From NCBI RefSeq assembly GCF_900099645.1, contig NZ_FMTL01000004.1, positions 1-64,000 of the forward strand: DNA of 64,000 nt. The letters run 5' to 3'. Numbering within the stretch: the first letter of the stretch is position 1; the number at the start of each line of letters is the position of its first letter. Below are positions 1 to 8,218 of this stretch, in pieces. Source of the stretch: Pseudomonas peli (GTDB lineage: Bacteria > Pseudomonadota > Gammaproteobacteria > Pseudomonadales > Pseudomonadaceae). Below the pieces are notes generated by a model that was not told where the DNA came from, ran no database searches, and worked only from the letters and a program-made list of their open reading frames with translations. The position numbers were made by a program, and so were the translations under genes.

Positions 1-659
1 CGGCTCATGCTTCCAAGCAAGTTGTTGGCTTTTAGGAAACTCTGCCAGTCACCACTGCTGAACTGACTACCCTGGTCTGAGTGAATCATCACTTCCTGCT
101 TGGGCTTACGCCGCCAAACGGCCATCAGCAATGCATCAATAGCCAGATCGCTGGTCATCTGCGGCTTCATCGACCAGCCAATTACCTGCCGTGAAAACAG
201 ATCGAGCACCACCGCCAAAAATAACCAACCCTCATAGGTGCGGATGTAGGTTATGTCCGTGACCCAGACTTTGTTGGGTTCGGTGACGTTGAATCGACGC
301 TCAAGATGATTCGGCGAAGCGACTGGAGGCTTGCCACCATAACGACCCGGTCGACGCCGGTAACCCGTCTGCGAACGCAGTCCTTCCTGACGCATTAATC
401 GAGCAACTCGGTGCCTGCCGCACTGTTCGCCAAGCTCACGCAGATCGTCATGGATTTTTCGGTAACCGTAGATGCCACCGCTCTCTAGCCACGAATGCTT
501 GATCAGGCCTAGCAGCCGCTGATCATCCTTGGCTCGCGCCGACTTCGGCTCTGCCAGCCAGGCGTAGTAACCGCTGGCATGTACTTTTAGAGTCAGGCAC
601 AGACGGCGAACCGGATAGTCTGCGGATAGATGATTGATGAAGGCGTACTTCAGCCGCAC
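1..659 (-). CDS. IS3-family transposase OrfB (DDE integrase), partial
   Basis: This is the catalytic half of an IS3 transposase; it cuts and joins the ends of the element. Reading minus from a GTG at 659 gives an HTH_21-like region (residues near SGGIYGYRKIHDDL) and then an rve domain. The first catalytic Asp is in VTDITYIRTYEGW and the second in IHSDQGSQF. The third acidic residue and the C-terminus lie beyond position 1. It is in the -1 frame relative to OrfA and is probably made as an OrfAB fusion by frameshifting, so the GTG may not be a real start. No stop interrupts the visible part, so the element could be intact. Confidence 0.85.
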   Translation of the reverse strand, partial: MRLKYAFINHLSADYPVRRLCLTLKVHASGYYAWLAEPKSARAKDDQRLLGLIKHSWLESGGIYGYRKIHDDLRELGEQCGRHRVARLMRQEGLRSQTGYRRRPGRYGGKPPVASPNHLERRFNVTEPNKVWVTDITYIRTYEGWLFLAVVLDLFSRQVIGWSMKPQMTSDLAIDALLMAVWRRKPKQEVMIHSDQGSQFSSGDWQSFLKANNLLGSMS

Positions 660-928
660 TCCTTGGCAAAGTACGCGGCGGCCTTTTTTAAGATGTCTCG
701 CTCTTCGGTCACGCGCTTGAGTTCAGCACGCAAACGACGCAGTTCAGCATGCTGGTCGTCTTCTTGCGCCCGCTGCTCTTGAGGCTTGCTGTAGCGCTTC
801 ACCCAGGCATAAAGGCTGTGTGTCGACATGCCCAAACGAGCAGCTACCTCAGCCACCGGAAGACCTCGCTCGGTCACCTGTTTGACTGCTTCGATTTTGA
901 ATTCTTCGGGATAACGCGGGTTGCTCAT
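650..928 (-). CDS. IS3-family transposase OrfA (HTH protein)
   Basis: The 92-residue protein starts MSNPRYPEEFKIEAVKQV, a typical HTH_Tnp_1 N-terminus that binds the inverted repeats of the element. A recognition helix (residues about 24-45, VAEVAARLGMSTHSLYAWVKRY) is followed by a leucine-rich coiled coil (about 60-85) that would mediate multimerisation. A good Shine-Dalgarno (AGGAGGTGCC read on the minus strand) precedes the ATG. Its stop lies about 30 nt past the slippery site used to make OrfAB. Confidence 0.9.
   Translation of the reverse strand: MSNPRYPEEFKIEAVKQVTERGLPVAEVAARLGMSTHSLYAWVKRYSKPQEQRAQEDDQHAELRRLRAELKRVTEERDILKKAAAYFAKECG
683..689 (-). other. Programmed -1 frameshift site A6G
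   Basis: On the minus strand the zero frame reads TTA AAA AAG, giving the slippery heptamer A-AAA-AAG known from IS3-family elements. Slipping back by one places the ribosome in the OrfB frame, which stays open through the orfA stop at 650-652. The frame relation was worked out codon by codon; the shift itself is an inference from the family. Confidence 0.75.
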
Positions 929-976
929 GGCACCTCCTAATGGGCCGTATTATGAGGCCTAGAGGTGTCTACGAAA

Positions 977-1126
977 CTAGGGGCGATTCAGTTCTTGCAC
1001 TGTTAGTGGGGGCAAAGTCACGACATGAGATTGTTCAATAGGCGCAGGAGAGGCATACCAAAGGGCTGCATAGGCAGCCACTAAAGCAGAAGCAAGGGAG
1101 ACAATGAGGTAGCGAAGAATAGGCAT
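977..1126 (-). pseudogene. 5' fragment of a small membrane-protein gene cut by the IS3 element
   Basis: A good ribosome-binding site (AAGGA, about 9 nt upstream) precedes an ATG at 1126. The product is 49 residues: MPILRYLIVSLASALVAAYA and onward, a single hydrophobic N-terminal segment followed by a proline-containing periplasmic-looking stretch. The last codons and the TAG stop come from the inverted repeat of the IS3 element, so the original C-terminus is lost. I do not recognise the gene. It could be a membrane-fusion or anchor protein of an island-borne operon. Confidence 0.55.
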
Positions 1127-1274
1127 GATCGAGTTCCTTTCGAAAGTCTGGCCGTCCTAGCCAGCTGTAATGTGAGTGCAGAAGTGACTGTAGCCTAGGT
1201 TAAACCGAAATTCATGCAGGCACTGTGGCCGGTACCACAGCACGCCACCGGCCTTTATCTACCAAGGTGAAAAC

Positions 1275-1414
1275 TCAGTGGCAGTGAACACTCCCTGCCT
1301 TGTTGTCCATGTGACAGCACTGCCCTGGCGGAGAGCTTTTGCGGCAGCCACCGCCGTGCTCAACAATCACGGTTCCGCCTTGCGACAAACCATGACTCGC
1401 TGAGCTGGCCGCTA
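1275..1414 (-). pseudogene. Cys/His-rich C-terminal remnant, interrupted by an IS5-type end
   Basis: The minus strand is open from the IS5 boundary to a TGA at 1275-1277. It encodes a tail rich in Cys and His: EHGGGCRKSSPPGQCCHMDN and a final VHCH. Clustered Cys and His suggest metal binding, as in heavy-metal resistance proteins of mobile islands, but I cannot name the family. An internal GTG at 1370 could start a 31-residue protein, so a complete small gene is not excluded. It lies upstream of, and on the same strand as, the broken membrane-protein gene at 1126, which suggests a former operon. Confidence 0.4.
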
Positions 1415-1680
1415 GGGATGGTCTGAAGTAGCCATGTATTTCTGGCTGACTTCAGCCCCCGCCGATTTTGAAAGCGGCAACTCGATCAAAAACGATCAGG
1501 TCATCCGCTCATTTCTGTGTTTTTCGCCGTCGCGAGCACCTCGCGGCAGCCATTCCCCGCACTACAGGCGCACCTCTCCCGTATTGCTCAGTAAGTATCG
1601 GCGTGCCATCCACAGATTCGACAGCGCAAACAGTGTCACCAGTTGCGCGGTGTTCTTCGCCAGACCACGGAAGCGCGTCG
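1415..1680 (-). mobile_element. IS5-family remnant (3' end of transposase plus one inverted repeat)
   Basis: The minus strand encodes the C-terminus typical of IS5-group transposases: RFRGLAKNTAQL, then FALSNLWMARRYLL, with a TAG stop at 1562-1564. The end of the element appears to be GGGATGGTCTGAAGTAGCC starting at 1415. It is preceded by CTAG, which fits the four-base targets of IS5 elements. The 5' part is missing: the reading frame ends at about 1680, where an oppositely oriented IS3 fragment begins. Confidence 0.6.
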
Positions 1681-2091
1681 ACCATGCTGGCGGCCATGCA
1701 GAACCTGGGTGTGATGCCCTCGTTCAGCCGCCCGCGGGTGAGCAATGACAACGCCTATGCCGAGGCCTTGTTCCGCACGGCGAAGTACTGCCCGCTGTGG
1801 CCGGAGCGGCCCTTCGACACGCTGGAGCAGGCCAGGAACTGGGTGAACAGCTTCGTGGCCTGGTACAACCATGAACATCGCCACAGCGCCCTGAAGTTCG
1901 TGACCCCGGCGCAGCGACATACTGGCCAGGCGGAAGAGTTGCTGCGCAAGCGTATCGAGCTGTACGAGGCGGCGCGTGCACGGCACCCGGAGCGCTGGAG
2001 CGGCAACATCAGGAACTGGGTGCTGGCACCAATCGTGTGCCTGAACCCGGAGCGGGAAGCGGTACTGCAGCAAACATCAAAGGCAGCGTGA
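1654..2091 (+). pseudogene. IS3-family transposase C-terminal fragment
   Basis: Only the last third of an rve-type transposase remains. It begins near a DHGSASTMLAAMQ segment matching the second-Asp region and continues with SNDNAYAEALFRTAKY, which holds the catalytic Glu. A WVNSFVAWYNHEHRHSAL motif follows, and the stop is at 2089-2091. The sequence upstream of about 1660 belongs to the IS5 remnant, so the open frame back to 1468 is a chance fusion. Sequence after the stop (GACAACTACCTTGA at about 2102) resembles the end of such elements, so the remnant probably reaches about 2130. Confidence 0.75.
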
Positions 2092-2130
2092 CACGCTCAC
2101 GCGACAACTACCTTGAAAATCGCCGGGCGC

Positions 2131-2447
2131 AGCGGAACTTTTTCAAAAGAATCGGCCAAGAGCGGTCATCGACTATACGCCAGGGCCTGATCAGACAGCA
2201 TTCACAGCAACAGTTTTTGAGGCTGATAATGCCGCATAGAGCCGTCTTCGATTACCAGGCGTTCGCCCCTCGTTGCCTCTACCAAGCGAACAAACCAAAA
2301 CCAGCAATCCTCACGGCTATGTGGTGCGCTATCAATAATTTGGAGACTCATCAAGTGAGTCTGCAGGTTAAGTCAGATGCTATTAATTACCTGCAAAGTG
2401 AAAGTGACTGTTCTGATAGTTCCACTTGCGCACCATGCGAAACCAAT
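2131..2447. other. Non-coding spacer between IS remnant and recombinase operon
   Basis: About 320 bases with lower GC than the flanks and no convincing reading frame, RNA gene or repeat. An open frame on the plus strand across it has no coding character. The true left boundary of the recombinase-bearing unit could lie here, but no terminal repeat was recognised. Confidence 0.4.
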
Positions 2448-2876
2448 TTATTTAATCGACTTCTTAGTAGCCAGATCGACTATTTTGAGATCGCTCAGCT
2501 TATCTTTAAGTACACGCACTTCGTCCAGCAGCACTTCGTTGATAGACGCGAGATTGGCGATCCTGGCTCGCAACTCCTCGAGCTCGTGACGGTACGCTGA
2601 GGACTTCTTGCGCTCGGCAATTAAGTCTTGGCGCTTGCCATCGCGTGAGGCACGGCTCGAGCGCCCCAGAACCTCTCGTATCGCCTCGGCGATGAGGGGA
2701 TAGTGGTTGTGGATCAGGGCAGTCGAGACGCCTGCCTCCCGCGCGACAGCGGCAATGGTGACCTTAGTCTCCCCTGAGTGAGCACGGCCTTTCTGGATGC
2801 GGAAAAGCGCGAGCCGTAGGTCTTTTTCACGATCCTCAGCCGGCTTATAGTTGGCTTTCTTATCGGTTGGCTTCAT
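2448..2876 (-). CDS. Small HTH/coiled-coil protein of the recombinase module (DUF6262/TnpC-like)
   Basis: This 142-residue protein probably assists or regulates the three recombinases encoded upstream. I start it at the ATG at 2876 (MKPTDKK), which overlaps the TGA of the preceding gene as ATGA; a longer frame to 2927 would lie wholly inside that gene. Residues about 37-63 (TIAAVAREAGVSTALIHNHY) form a TetR-like helix-turn-helix. Residues about 93-130 are a heptad-rich coiled coil (LEELRARIANLASINEVLLD). TnpC of Tn554-like elements is similar in size and position, but the family call is from memory. Confidence 0.7.
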   Translation of the reverse strand: MKPTDKKANYKPAEDREKDLRLALFRIQKGRAHSGETKVTIAAVAREAGVSTALIHNHYPLIAEAIREVLGRSSRASRDGKRQDLIAERKKSSAYRHELEELRARIANLASINEVLLDEVRVLKDKLSDLKIVDLATKKSIK

Positions 2877-4771
2877 GCGATCAGAGTCTCTGGCGCGATC
2901 CCCAGCTGGGCTAACACATCCCGACATCGATTCAGGTCACGTTCAAGACGCTGTCGGCCACCTTCGCCGATATCTGGGCAATGCAGTAGTTCCTTTAAAT
3001 TGTTATAAAGATGATGATAGATGCGTGCATGGCCGCGACCGATCACAGCATTGTCACAGTCGCCGCAGCGGGTGCGCTCAAGTGTATTACCGATGCAGCC
3101 GTCATTGTCGGCCGTGCACCAAGCGTGACCGTTGCTGCGAATCGCTGTGCTCTCAGCGATGGATTTCAGCATCGATCCGCGGTCCTTGAAAATAAGCAGG
3201 TTCTGGGGCTCGCGCTGCCATTCCTTGAGCGAGCGGCCATAGCCACCCGAGAGTGGTTCGTTGCCCAGCCAAGTATCGACGACGCCAAGTTTGATGTCCT
3301 CCAACTCGTCCTGAATGTCCATGAAAAGGTCAGTATCCAGGTGCTGACCCCAAGTCTCATCCATCCCATAACCCAAGGTCATATCCAGCGACCAGTGGGC
3401 AAAATGCTCCTTGAGGTAGCGCAGGTCACCGAACTTGCTGTGCGCGGCGTAGTTGGCGAACTTGCGGCGAAACTGGTGGCTGCTGAGGCTCCAGCTCAGC
3501 TCGCAGTCCTGAGCGAATGACTTGAGGTTTGAGTTCCATGCCCAGCCGGAAAGCGTGCGTACCTGATTGCCGTCTCCCGGGCTCACACCCAGAAAGAGCG
3601 CATGGCGGTGCTTTTGCGCCTCGGTGATCTGCGGATCATGCGGGTTGGCGCGGCGCCGCCTCCCAATTTCGGAGGCGATCATGGCTTGATAAGGCACGGC
3701 CCAGCGCCCCATCAGGCGCAATGCCCGCACGGAGGCCTCGGGGATCATCCAGTCGTGCACGCCTATATCTGTCTTGTCCGAACACGAGCGCATCCAGTGG
3801 TACACGTTGCCATCATCATCCTCGGTGCGGTGGTGCGCATTGGATTGCAAGTTAGCCAGCTCGTGGTTGCGGCACCCGGAGGTGCTGGCCAGTACGATGT
3901 AACAGGCCGTGCGAAGGTCGCCCAGCGCCTTGTTGAATGCCCTGAGACCGCCCGCCCAACCAAGGGAGTTCAAGTAACATCTCTTCGCATGAACAATGGA
4001 TGATACCGACTGTCCATTCCGCTGCGACGTGACAGCACCTAGAGCATCCCGCAGATCAAGCAATTGCGGGCCACTCTCGACATGCAGGGAGGCCCGCTCG
4101 AACAGGGTGCAGAACACATCGTCCGGTATCAGCAGCGTCTTGCCGCCCTGCTTACGGTGGGAACTGCTGCCCGTAAGCCCCGCCATCGCCGCTGCGGAAG
4201 TCTCGAGCCACGGGGGCTGTGGCATTGGGTCGTCGGTGTACTGGCTGAGTTCGTATAGTGCTTCGACGCCCCTGAAACGGTTATGTAGCCCAGCCTGCGA
4301 CAGCAGCTTCCCCTTGTGCTGGCGCGTCTGACGGTGTTCCTTACAGGCCGCAACATAGGTCGCGCAGACCATCGGCGTCACCTCCCCAAGATGGTCGAGC
4401 TTGAGCGCCTCCAAGTAGTGTAGGAATGGCAATACATTACTAAAACAGTTTTTCACTGCCCCGCCTTTCGGCCTGCCCCACCCGTGATTCCCACGGTTTA
4501 GGTAGCGGTAAAGAATGGCCTTCATCACCGCCCGAAACGCCGGCGGCACTTTGCTGAAGTTCAGCCGCTTCTTGCTAGTCTGAATGTTGCTGGTAAAGCC
4601 GCTGAGCTGCCAAGTGTCTTCGCCATAGTGGCTGAGGATGACCCACTGCCCATCGACCTTTGTGGCGCTGACGATAAGCGTGTCACGTTCGGTTGCGGGC
4701 AATCCACGCACATCGTCGGGCTGACCGTTAAGGTACGCCAAGGGTAGTGCTGCCAGAGTATTGTCGCTCAT
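2873..4771 (-). CDS. Large tyrosine-recombinase-family protein (632 aa)
   Basis: This is a DNA strand-exchange enzyme of the mobile module. The C-terminal catalytic domain shows Arg301 in STSGCRNHELANL, the His432-x-x-Arg435 box in SSHQFRRKF, His459 in HFAHWSLD, and a nucleophile candidate Tyr468 in LGYGMDE, so a full set is plausible. After it comes a Cys-rich tail (about 565-590, with WCTADNDGC and TRCGDCD) that could bind zinc, as in TnpB-type proteins. Start and stop overlap the neighbours by ATGA on both sides. Its length of about 630 aa equals Tn554 TnpB. Confidence 0.75.
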   Translation of the reverse strand: MSDNTLAALPLAYLNGQPDDVRGLPATERDTLIVSATKVDGQWVILSHYGEDTWQLSGFTSNIQTSKKRLNFSKVPPAFRAVMKAILYRYLNRGNHGWGRPKGGAVKNCFSNVLPFLHYLEALKLDHLGEVTPMVCATYVAACKEHRQTRQHKGKLLSQAGLHNRFRGVEALYELSQYTDDPMPQPPWLETSAAAMAGLTGSSSHRKQGGKTLLIPDDVFCTLFERASLHVESGPQLLDLRDALGAVTSQRNGQSVSSIVHAKRCYLNSLGWAGGLRAFNKALGDLRTACYIVLASTSGCRNHELANLQSNAHHRTEDDDGNVYHWMRSCSDKTDIGVHDWMIPEASVRALRLMGRWAVPYQAMIASEIGRRRRANPHDPQITEAQKHRHALFLGVSPGDGNQVRTLSGWAWNSNLKSFAQDCELSWSLSSHQFRRKFANYAAHSKFGDLRYLKEHFAHWSLDMTLGYGMDETWGQHLDTDLFMDIQDELEDIKLGVVDTWLGNEPLSGGYGRSLKEWQREPQNLLIFKDRGSMLKSIAESTAIRSNGHAWCTADNDGCIGNTLERTRCGDCDNAVIGRGHARIYHHLYNNLKELLHCPDIGEGGRQRLERDLNRCRDVLAQLGIAPETLIA

Positions 4772-6444
4772 GCAAAGACCTCAAGGGTGGAGACCAGGTC
4801 AACCGACCAGAACGGGTGCGGTTTGCTGCGTGCAAGCTCGCGCGCGGCCTCCACGGCAGCCGCCTTGAAAGTTTTCCGCCGCAGCCCCTCGGCCACAATG
4901 TAATGGTCAATCAAGCGGGGGATGTGAGCGTACTCCCGCGCCCAACGCCGCTTGTCCATGCGCGAGCGTTCGGCCAGCACACGAAAGTAGAAGCTAAATA
5001 GCTTGTGCAGGTCCTCGGCGGTCACCGCGTAGTGCTTGCAGCGCAGGCAGTTCATGAAGTTCATGCAGGTCGCTCCCTCGCGCTTCGGCGCGTACTGGCC
5101 GTTCATCGGGTCGGAGCAGCGACCCATGGGGGTCTTCCAGTAGGTCGCTCCGATGCTCCGAGTCAGCAACTCCTTCACCAAAACCTCGCCCATGAACCGC
5201 CAGTTACGGCGGGCGTCCTCGCCGGGTGCCAAGTAGTTGCGGTCGACTACTTGTGGGGTATTGCCGAGTGCGGCAGCGGTGGTGACCAAGTCACCCTCGG
5301 TCAGTTCGAAAATGCGATTGGCGAAGGTCTTGCGCAGGCGAGAGATGTTAATCCGCAACGGCTTGCCGTCGGTGTTGGTCAGACCATGCTCGGCCACGAG
5401 GCGCTCTATCACCAAGAACAACATGGAGCTACTCAACCCCGTGACTTGACCGACAACCTTGCTTCCGCTGCAGCGGTACAGCCACACGCGACCCTTGAGG
5501 TCTTCAGGGGCGTCACCTTGCAGCGGGTCAGTGAGAGCCATCACGCGGCGGATAAGACGCTCCACGCTCACTCTCACGCTCGGCGTGGATTCCAGCAGGC
5601 GCTCGACGTCCGAATCGGCGCGCAGGGCCACTTTGTTGGAGTTGTAACCGCGGCGTTTCCAGAGCACTAAGAATACGGTGTTCTCTTTGGGGTGGGGCCG
5701 CAGGCAGTAGCGATCCATTTCCAGCAGCGGCGTTGTGTTGCACCCGGTGTGCAGCGCCACGATCAGCAGGGCGACGGCCAACAATTCACTGGTCGGTGAC
5801 GCATCGTCGGCCCAGAGCGGCTTAATCGCCTGCCGCAGCGCCACGACGAACGCCTGCCGCTCGCGCTTGGAAAGCGCCGTTTCACCCTTGTGTTTACGGC
5901 CAATGTTGGGGAAAGGGTTGCTCGGAAAGGTGGCGGCATCACCGGATGCGATCAGGGGGAACAACCCACGCCGTCCCAGAGCAAGCAGCGTGGGTTTGGT
6001 GTGCGAGTAGAATGACTTCTGAGCGGTAGTCGCCACGTTCAGCCCGGCTAGATGGCCGAGATAGCCGTCGATCAGTTCGCGATTCAGGTCGGCTAGGGCC
6101 AGTTCACGGCCAAAAGCCGTCGCCCGGAGCATACAGTAGTCGAGGAAATAGCCCAGCCCATTGCAGTAGCCAGCAACCGTGCTGAGCGCAACCGCGCCCT
6201 CCTGGCCGGCAAGGAAGCGTTCGATCTGACGCTGGCATGCATAAGTAATGGTATCGATGCCGGCACCATACCAGCGAGCAAAGTCGCAGAATCGCCGTAA
6301 AGTGGCGTTACGTCCGAACTCGACCCTGGTTCTCTTCGGGGGGATGGCCTCGGGCAGAACGACCACATTCCCCGCTGCGTCATGGCTGTGCTCGACCATT
6401 GGGACGCTGAGATCTGTCCGAGCGAATATCTTGCGCTTGCCCAT
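4768..6444 (-). CDS. Tyrosine-recombinase-like protein with degenerate active site (558 aa)
   Basis: This is the middle gene of the recombinase trio. The integrase fold is recognisable, but the usual first Arg segment reads HTGCNTTPLLEMD, with no Arg at the expected place. The HxxR box reads ISRLRKTF, with Ser in place of His. A Tyr candidate remains in VVDRNYLAPG. A Cys cluster (ATCMNFMNCLRCKHY) follows, resembling the zinc-like tail of its neighbour. It may be a structural partner rather than an independent catalyst. Start and stop overlap both neighbours by ATGA. Confidence 0.72.
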   Translation of the reverse strand: MGKRKIFARTDLSVPMVEHSHDAAGNVVVLPEAIPPKRTRVEFGRNATLRRFCDFARWYGAGIDTITYACQRQIERFLAGQEGAVALSTVAGYCNGLGYFLDYCMLRATAFGRELALADLNRELIDGYLGHLAGLNVATTAQKSFYSHTKPTLLALGRRGLFPLIASGDAATFPSNPFPNIGRKHKGETALSKRERQAFVVALRQAIKPLWADDASPTSELLAVALLIVALHTGCNTTPLLEMDRYCLRPHPKENTVFLVLWKRRGYNSNKVALRADSDVERLLESTPSVRVSVERLIRRVMALTDPLQGDAPEDLKGRVWLYRCSGSKVVGQVTGLSSSMLFLVIERLVAEHGLTNTDGKPLRINISRLRKTFANRIFELTEGDLVTTAAALGNTPQVVDRNYLAPGEDARRNWRFMGEVLVKELLTRSIGATYWKTPMGRCSDPMNGQYAPKREGATCMNFMNCLRCKHYAVTAEDLHKLFSFYFRVLAERSRMDKRRWAREYAHIPRLIDHYIVAEGLRRKTFKAAAVEAARELARSKPHPFWSVDLVSTLEVFA

Positions 6445-7592
6445 CAGACCAGCCCTGCCAGTGCGTTCAGCTCGTCGTCATAGGCTAGCACCGCCTCGTC
6501 AGCAAGCTCGTTGACCAGATGCAGGTACACCATGGTCGTCTGAATCGAGCTGTGGCCGAGCTGCCGCTGAACGAACACCAATGGCTCTATCCCGGTGACC
6601 CGGTTGCGCTGAAGGCTGACCAGCGTATGGGTGGCGTAGCTGTGCCGGAGCATGTGGGTATGAACCTTGATTCCAGCCCGTTTACCAGCATTACTGATGA
6701 TCCGGTTGAGGCTCTTGCCGCCCTCGCCATAGGACTCACCGAGCTGATTGAGGAACAGCGCCTTTTCCGGGGTCTTGCTCAACGAGGCACGCGCGCCGCG
6801 CACTTTCGACACATAGCGGTAGAGTTCGGCCATAAACCGACGGCTTACGTATATGTTTCGCGGCTTGCTGCCCTTGGTCACCATACCGGTGCCATCGAAC
6901 GGATCAAGGTGAATGCGCAGGTTCAGCTCGGTTCGTACCGGCTTGGCCGGGTCAAAGACATAGGTCACCGGGAAGGTGGCGATTTCCTCACGGCGTAGCC
7001 CCATATGCAGTGCCAGGCGCATCATCATCTGGTGGTGGGGGTTCTCTGCAGCGGCCAGGAGCGCCTTTATCTCGGCCATGCTCAGGAATTTGGGCAGAAC
7101 CTTGCGGACGCGCGGCATGACATCGTTTGCCATGACCTTGCCGCCACTGGCATCGATATGAGCGAAGAAGCCTGTTTCGCGCTTCACTCTGCGCTCTTCA
7201 TAACTGAAGGGCAGGCGGTAAACCCATTTCTGGCTCAGGGCGTACTCGTAGAATTTGCAGATGAAATGCAGGCGCTGGCGAGTAGTGCTAGGGGCTAGCT
7301 GGGACTCTCCCAGGCAGTAGTCTCGATAAGCCGCCACAAGACTCTTGGCCTCGCCACGATCAACGTCGCGCCAGTCCAATTCATGGGCCTGAAGAAAGCT
7401 GAAAAAGTCGAATAGAGCACGTCCGGTGCTGGGCCAGGATCGTTTTGAACCAATTGCCCCGCGAAGAAGATAGTGACGAAAGAACTGGTTGGCGGGGCCA
7501 CAGCTTTCCATCGAAGCCCAAAGCAGAATCGGGAACCCCGGATAGGGTTGCCCGGAGATCACCAAATCTTCAGTAGCCCACACAAGCTCCAT
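6444..7592 (-). CDS. XerC/D-like tyrosine recombinase (382 aa)
   Basis: First gene of the module and the one with a complete classical active site: Arg200 (HMGLRREE), Lys240 (VTKGSKPRN), His313-x-x-Arg316 (HMLRHSYATH), His347 (QLGHSSIQTT) and Tyr356. An N-terminal SAM-like core-binding domain covers about residues 30-130. It probably performs the strand cleavage that excises and integrates the island. Upstream is a 140-base gap to ratA in which the promoter and the element end should lie. Confidence 0.85.
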   Translation of the reverse strand: MELVWATEDLVISGQPYPGFPILLWASMESCGPANQFFRHYLLRGAIGSKRSWPSTGRALFDFFSFLQAHELDWRDVDRGEAKSLVAAYRDYCLGESQLAPSTTRQRLHFICKFYEYALSQKWVYRLPFSYEERRVKRETGFFAHIDASGGKVMANDVMPRVRKVLPKFLSMAEIKALLAAAENPHHQMMMRLALHMGLRREEIATFPVTYVFDPAKPVRTELNLRIHLDPFDGTGMVTKGSKPRNIYVSRRFMAELYRYVSKVRGARASLSKTPEKALFLNQLGESYGEGGKSLNRIISNAGKRAGIKVHTHMLRHSYATHTLVSLQRNRVTGIEPLVFVQRQLGHSSIQTTMVYLHLVNELADEAVLAYDDELNALAGLV

Positions 7593-7731
7593 CTGACTTC
7601 CCCTGCACTGACCAGACGCCCAACCCCTTTGTCTGCTCTTACAGAGTGAGGGCCTTAAGATCGGCCCAAGGGCACCTTCTCGGCACCATACCTATGATTT
7701 TATAAGGGCTTGTTTCTACTATAGATTCAAT

Positions 7732-8184
7732 CTAACGCTTGCCAAGCACCGGATCATAGAGTTGCTTGGCCCTTTGGCAGAAAGCATCGACCAGAGTATT
7801 GGTGGCCTGATTGAACAGCGGCCCGAGGGTCGCGCGCACCAGAGGCCCGGCGTAGTCGAAGGTCAGATCCAGGCTGATCTTGCATGCCTTGTCGCCCAGC
7901 GCCTTGAACTCCCAATGCCCATATAACTGGGTGAACGGCCCCTCGACCAGAGTCAGCTTGATCAGCTCGCCCGGCACCAGGGTGTTGGCCGTGACAAAGC
8001 GCTGGCTCAAGCCACCTTTAGCCACCGCAAGGCTGGCGCGCATATGCGTATCGCTGACCTCAAGCACTTCACTGGCCGAACACCAGGGCAGAAACTGCGG
8101 GTAACTGGCCACATCATTGACCAGATCAAACAGCGCCCGCGCGGGATAAGGCAACAGCGCCGAACGCTGAATATGAGTGCTCAT
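7732..8184 (-). CDS. ratA: RatA-type START-domain protein (Coq10/ribosome association toxin family)
   Basis: This 150-residue protein has the polyketide-cyclase/START fold of the RatA/Coq10 family, linked to ubiquinone handling and, in E. coli, to binding of the 50S subunit. The diagnostic N-terminus (ALFDLVNDVASYPQFLPWC) and the C-terminal helix (FNQATNTLVDAFCQRAKQLY) are both present, and the length is normal. In other pseudomonads ratA is divergent from smpB and followed by rnfH. Here smpB is separated by one transporter gene, and the recombinase module sits where rnfH would be expected. Confidence 0.88.
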   Translation of the reverse strand: MSTHIQRSALLPYPARALFDLVNDVASYPQFLPWCSASEVLEVSDTHMRASLAVAKGGLSQRFVTANTLVPGELIKLTLVEGPFTQLYGHWEFKALGDKACKISLDLTFDYAGPLVRATLGPLFNQATNTLVDAFCQRAKQLYDPVLGKR

Positions 8185-8218
8185 AACCCAACCACTTGGT
8201 TAAACAGGATGCAGGCGA

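Larger units (their letters stand above)
1..990 (-). mobile_element. IS3-family insertion sequence, cut by the window start
   Basis: This element carries orfA and orfB on the minus strand, and its upstream end lies inside the window. Read on the minus strand the terminus begins TGAATCGCCCCTAGTTTCG at 990, with the TG...CA end expected of IS3-family inverted repeats. The other end lies to the left of position 1. It interrupts a small membrane-protein gene whose start lies at 1126. A canonical A6G slippery heptamer for a -1 shift joins orfA to orfB. I did not assign a named IS. Confidence 0.85.
2448..7720 (-). mobile_element. Four-gene tyrosine-recombinase module at the end of a mobile island
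   Basis: Four minus-strand genes each overlap the next by ATGA, so they are translationally coupled: a 382-aa recombinase, a 558-aa and a 632-aa recombinase-like protein, and a 142-aa HTH/coiled-coil protein. The order and sizes recall Tn554-like TnpA-TnpB-TnpC units, RIT trios and the gamma-mobile-trio elements, but with one gene more than a plain trio. The right end lies in the 140 bases before ratA. The cargo should extend to the left, where metal-related and IS fragments are seen. Exact ends could not be determined. Confidence 0.65.

Noticed and set aside
1468..1660. N-terminal half of an open frame running into the IS3 transposase fragment
   Set aside because: These bases belong to the IS5 remnant on the other strand; the fusion is accidental, and only the part from about 1654 is homologous to a transposase.
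2037..2600. 187-codon open frame on the plus strand across the IS remnant and spacer
   Set aside because: It overlaps the transposase fragment and the HTH/coiled-coil gene and shows no coding character of its own.
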